From Desulfosporosinus sp. FKB (GTDB lineage: Bacteria > Bacillota > Desulfitobacteriia > Desulfitobacteriales > Desulfitobacteriaceae), in the NCBI RefSeq assembly GCF_002196705.1, contig NZ_NADJ01000033.1:1-64000 (forward strand): a stretch of DNA of 64,000 nucleotides, written 5' to 3'. Shown here piece after piece: positions 61,556 through 64,000 of the stretch (positions are counted from its first letter, which is position 1; every line of letters begins with the position of its first letter). The notes beneath the pieces were generated by a model, which was given only the letters and a program-made list of their open reading frames with translations, was not told where the DNA came from and did not search any database. The position numbers were made by a program, and so were the translations under genes.

Positions 61556-62026
61556 TTGAACAATCGACTTAATATAGTAATGGTTGAGCCGGAAATCCCG
61601 CCCAATACGGGAAATGTGGCTCGGCTTTGCGCTGCAACAGGAGCTGCACTCCATCTGGTCAAACCATTGGGTTTTAGCATTGACGATAAGCATTTAAAGC
61701 GTGCCGGCTTAGATTATTGGCACCTTCTTGATATCTATTATTATGACAATTTTAATGATTTTGAAGAAAAAAACCCTGGCGGACTCCGTTACTTAGCAAC
61801 GACAAAAGGTGGCCGTTCCTACACCGACATGGTTTATGAACCGGGGGGATATTTAATTTTCGGTAAGGAAACGAAAGGATTATCACCCGAAATTTTGGGT
61901 CGTTACCCGGACAAGACTATAAGACTGCCGATGCGTGCGGAAGCGCGTTCCTTGAACTTATCCAATTCAGTAGCTGTTGTTGTTTATGAAGTATTGCGTC
62001 AATGGGGTTTTCCGAATCTTGTTTAA
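61556..62026 (+). CDS. trmL: tRNA (cytidine/uridine-34-2'-O)-methyltransferase TrmL
   Basis: A 156-residue SPOUT methyltransferase that methylates the wobble-base ribose in leucine tRNAs. Typical features are PEIPPNTGNVARLCAATGAA near residue 10, LIFGKETKGL near 100 and RSLNLSNSVAVVVYE near 130, which build the knot for SAM. Length matches the family. TTG 61556 follows AAGGGGA. It is the second tRNA-modification gene in this part of the window besides queG. Confidence 0.93.
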   Translation: MNNRLNIVMVEPEIPPNTGNVARLCAATGAALHLVKPLGFSIDDKHLKRAGLDYWHLLDIYYYDNFNDFEEKNPGGLRYLATTKGGRSYTDMVYEPGGYLIFGKETKGLSPEILGRYPDKTIRLPMRAEARSLNLSNSVAVVVYEVLRQWGFPNLV

Positions 62027-62041
62027 AAAGGGGGAGAAACT

Positions 62042-62884
62042 ATGATACCCAAAGTTGACGTAGGGTTAATATGTGGTTCAAGTACTAATTCGATTTCCTT
62101 TCCTAAAGATTTAAAGATACCCGGAACAAAAGTGCTGGGTGAGGCATTGATTTTTGATACCCCTTATGGACCGTCGCCGGAATTTGCCCATTTTTCTTAT
62201 GCAGGCAAAGAGGCTTTAACGTGCCGGATGCATGGCTGGAGACAGGGAGTCACCAGAGCTCAGGCTTCTCAGCAAATTTTTTGGGTTTTTCATCAAGCTG
62301 GGGTCCACGTGGTTTTAACTGAGGGCGGGGTCGGGGGAATTAATCATCTGCTAAAACCTCGTGACATTATTATCCCTCACGATTATTTGGACTTTTCAAT
62401 GCGGAAAGATGTGTCCATCGGACTTCCCTATTTGTTAACCATGCGCAATGCAGTTTGCCCGGACTTGATTAAAGTCTTACATGAGACCGTTTTGCAAAAC
62501 CAGCCTCCGCGCTATGTCTTTGAACGAGGGGTTTATGTTTGTACGGACGGGCGTCATTTTGAAAGTCCATCTGAAGTTCAGATGTTTAAACAAATGGGCG
62601 GCGATGTCATTGGGCAATCCATGTGCCCGGAAGTATATCTGGCCCGGGAAATCGGGGCCCATTACGCTACGGTTCAGCTTGTTGTTAACTATGCTGAAGG
62701 CATCATCAAGGATTGGGAACACGAGGAATTAGCCGATATTTTTTATAATCAGTCCAATTTTGCCGGCAGGATTTTGTTAAATGCTATGGCTATGCTTCCT
62801 CAAACCTTTTCCTGTTCTTGTTTGGAACTGCGCCAACCGACGATGCTGCGTGACAAGCTTGAGCCTAAGACTGCGGAGGAATAA
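62042..62884 (+). CDS. MTAP-like nucleoside phosphorylase
   Basis: A 280-residue member of the purine nucleoside phosphorylase superfamily closest to methylthioadenosine/methylthioinosine phosphorylases. The phosphate- and ribose-binding patterns GICGS-like GLICGSSTN near residue 9, TEGGVGGIN near 98 and the C-terminal MCPEVYLAREIG near 195 support this. It splits nucleosides by phosphate, salvaging methylthio-nucleosides or purines. It is longer and more divergent than typical MTAPs, so specificity is uncertain. ATG follows GGGGGAG. Confidence 0.85.
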   Translation: MIPKVDVGLICGSSTNSISFPKDLKIPGTKVLGEALIFDTPYGPSPEFAHFSYAGKEALTCRMHGWRQGVTRAQASQQIFWVFHQAGVHVVLTEGGVGGINHLLKPRDIIIPHDYLDFSMRKDVSIGLPYLLTMRNAVCPDLIKVLHETVLQNQPPRYVFERGVYVCTDGRHFESPSEVQMFKQMGGDVIGQSMCPEVYLAREIGAHYATVQLVVNYAEGIIKDWEHEELADIFYNQSNFAGRILLNAMAMLPQTFSCSCLELRQPTMLRDKLEPKTAEE

Positions 62885-62886
62885 TC

Positions 62887-63930
62887 ATGGCCTATATACT
62901 AACCTTTGCCTTGGCCTTAGTAATTGCAGTTGTCTGTACACCGCTGACGATGAAACTGGCCCAAAAATGGGGAGCCATTGCTTACCCTGGAGGCCGCCAT
63001 GTCCATAAAAAACCTATTCCCCGTTTGGGCGGATTGGCATTGTACGCCGGTTTTTGGCTGGCGGCGGCATTAACCCAGAAATGGGATCTATCATTCTGGG
63101 GGCTATTTTTAGGCAGTACGTTAATTACGTTGGTTGGTGTTTGTGATGACATATGGGAAATCCGTCCAATAGTAAAGCTCTTTTGGCAAATTGTTTCAGC
63201 GGCGTTACTCTTTGGCTTTAATTTTTCCTTAGATTTCATTAAACTTCCTCTGATCGGGCGGCCAATTTACTTCACGGGTCTTTGGCTTGGTATTGTAGGT
63301 TTTGCTTTAATGCTCTTTTGGATAGTTGGCCTGGTCAATACAGTTAATATCTCGGATGGCTTAGATGGACTCGCCGCTGGGATATGCTTTATGGCGGCGC
63401 TGTTGTTATTCTGGTCAGCAAATCAAATCAGTAGTCCTGCAGCGCATCTGACCTTGGCTTTAGCCGGATCACTGCTGGGATTTTTATTGTTTAATTTTCC
63501 CCCGGCGAAGGTATTTATGGGTGATTCCGGAAGTATGTTTATCGGCTATATTATTGGTGGCCTTTCCATTTACGGATTGCTTAAGACTGCGACAATTTTA
63601 GGCGTGGTTTTTCCACTTCTCGTTATGGGCATGCCGGTAACGGACTTAACCTTTGCTATTATTCGCCGTAAACTTAGAGGACAATCCGTGGCCACCGCCG
63701 ATCGAGGACATTTGCATCATCGGCTTCTGGACGCGGGCCTTACCCAGCGTCAGGCAGTTTTGTCAATGTATGGAATCAGTGCTTGCTTCGGCATTTCCGC
63801 AGTTTTAGGAGCCAAAGGACAATGGATTATGGCTTTAGTTATTCTCATCCTTGTTTTTGCGCTCCTGGTAATTATTTTAATGCGCAGAACTGCAATGTTG
63901 GCTGTTTTCGGCCGTCGTCACTCAAAATAG
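62887..63930 (+). CDS. undecaprenyl-phosphate sugar-1-phosphate transferase (TagO/WecA/MraY family)
   Basis: A 347-residue polytopic membrane enzyme that starts wall-polymer synthesis by moving a sugar-1-phosphate (usually GlcNAc) from UDP to undecaprenyl phosphate. Motifs are VHKKPIPRLGG near residue 37, NISDGLDGLA near 155, FMGDSGSMFIG near 210 and GHLHHRLLDAG near 277. It starts two bases after the phosphorylase stop codon. Bases 63931-64000 show no gene start and end the window. Confidence 0.92.
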   Translation: MAYILTFALALVIAVVCTPLTMKLAQKWGAIAYPGGRHVHKKPIPRLGGLALYAGFWLAAALTQKWDLSFWGLFLGSTLITLVGVCDDIWEIRPIVKLFWQIVSAALLFGFNFSLDFIKLPLIGRPIYFTGLWLGIVGFALMLFWIVGLVNTVNISDGLDGLAAGICFMAALLLFWSANQISSPAAHLTLALAGSLLGFLLFNFPPAKVFMGDSGSMFIGYIIGGLSIYGLLKTATILGVVFPLLVMGMPVTDLTFAIIRRKLRGQSVATADRGHLHHRLLDAGLTQRQAVLSMYGISACFGISAVLGAKGQWIMALVILILVFALLVIILMRRTAMLAVFGRRHSK

Positions 63931-64000
63931 AAGTTTAATGATAATCGAGGACTTAAAGAAGCCCGAATTTCTCCGAAGCTTCCCATATAGTAGTATTCTT

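Noticed and set aside
1-64000. CRISPR array
   Set aside because: No regularly spaced repeats with unique spacers; the repeated elements are dispersed and hairpin-rich.

Overview
The window reads as chromosome of a low-to-moderate GC, anaerobic, spore-forming Firmicute of the Peptococcaceae type (Desulfosporosinus/Desulfitobacterium-like). Reasons are strong GGAGG ribosome binding sites with many GTG/TTG starts, riboswitch-controlled genes typical of Clostridia, reverse rubrerythrin and a rubredoxin-flavin reductase fusion, a B. subtilis-type Pho box architecture and a Firmicutes-style C-P lyase cluster. The genus is an inference. No rRNA, tRNA, prophage, intact insertion sequence or CRISPR array was seen.

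Layout. 0-5.3 kb: a heterodimeric ABC exporter with one degenerate ATPase site, and a convergent DMT transporter. 5.6-7.4 kb: a cyclic-di-GMP riboswitch with terminator in front of cheW and a soluble chemoreceptor. 7.4-16.8 kb: small and membrane proteins, a MerR-cfa pair, a zinc phospholipase C-like protein, a tautomerase, an orphan kinase and a LysM-G5-NlpC/P60 cell-wall hydrolase behind a cyclic-di-AMP riboswitch. 16.9-20.8 kb: a two-component system with a sigma-54 activator, two matching palindromes and a sigma-54 promoter that points to an unrecognised gene. 20.9-25 kb: a second NlpC/P60 hydrolase, PlsC and a PAS-GGDEF-HD-GYP protein. 25.2-28.2 kb: a yybP-ykoY (Mn2+) riboswitch and a P-type ATPase.

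28.4-44.9 kb is the main accessory system: a phosphonate uptake and C-P lyase locus. It has a GntR/UTRA regulator, a Cys/His-rich small protein, phnGHIJK, phnM, a hexapeptide transferase, phnL, phnDCEE, a second phnM, a GNAT acetyltransferase, a 2H phosphoesterase, an inositol-monophosphatase-like protein, an amber-interrupted small gene and a PHP phosphoesterase. Three arrays of TTNACA-like hexamers at exact 11-bp spacing suggest PhoP control. PhnP and PhnN are absent; the PHP protein (PhnPP-like), 2H and IMPase-like proteins probably finish the pathway.

45-64 kb: a zinc-finger/LuxR-HTH/DUF2087/GIY-YIG fusion with its own palindrome, RluA, an M29 aminopeptidase, DagK-like lipid kinase, CCA-adding enzyme, the rubredoxin-flavin protein, a molybdopterin oxidoreductase, reverse rubrerythrin, a TetR regulator next to a strikingly GC-rich (probably transferred) oxidoreductase, QueG, an aminotransferase with an Lrp regulator, and an fmdB-trmL-phosphorylase-TagO run. 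A 120-183 bp hairpin-rich repeat family (three long copies, one divergent copy, three remnants) is scattered through the window; its conserved end repeatedly sits on or near gene stop codons.
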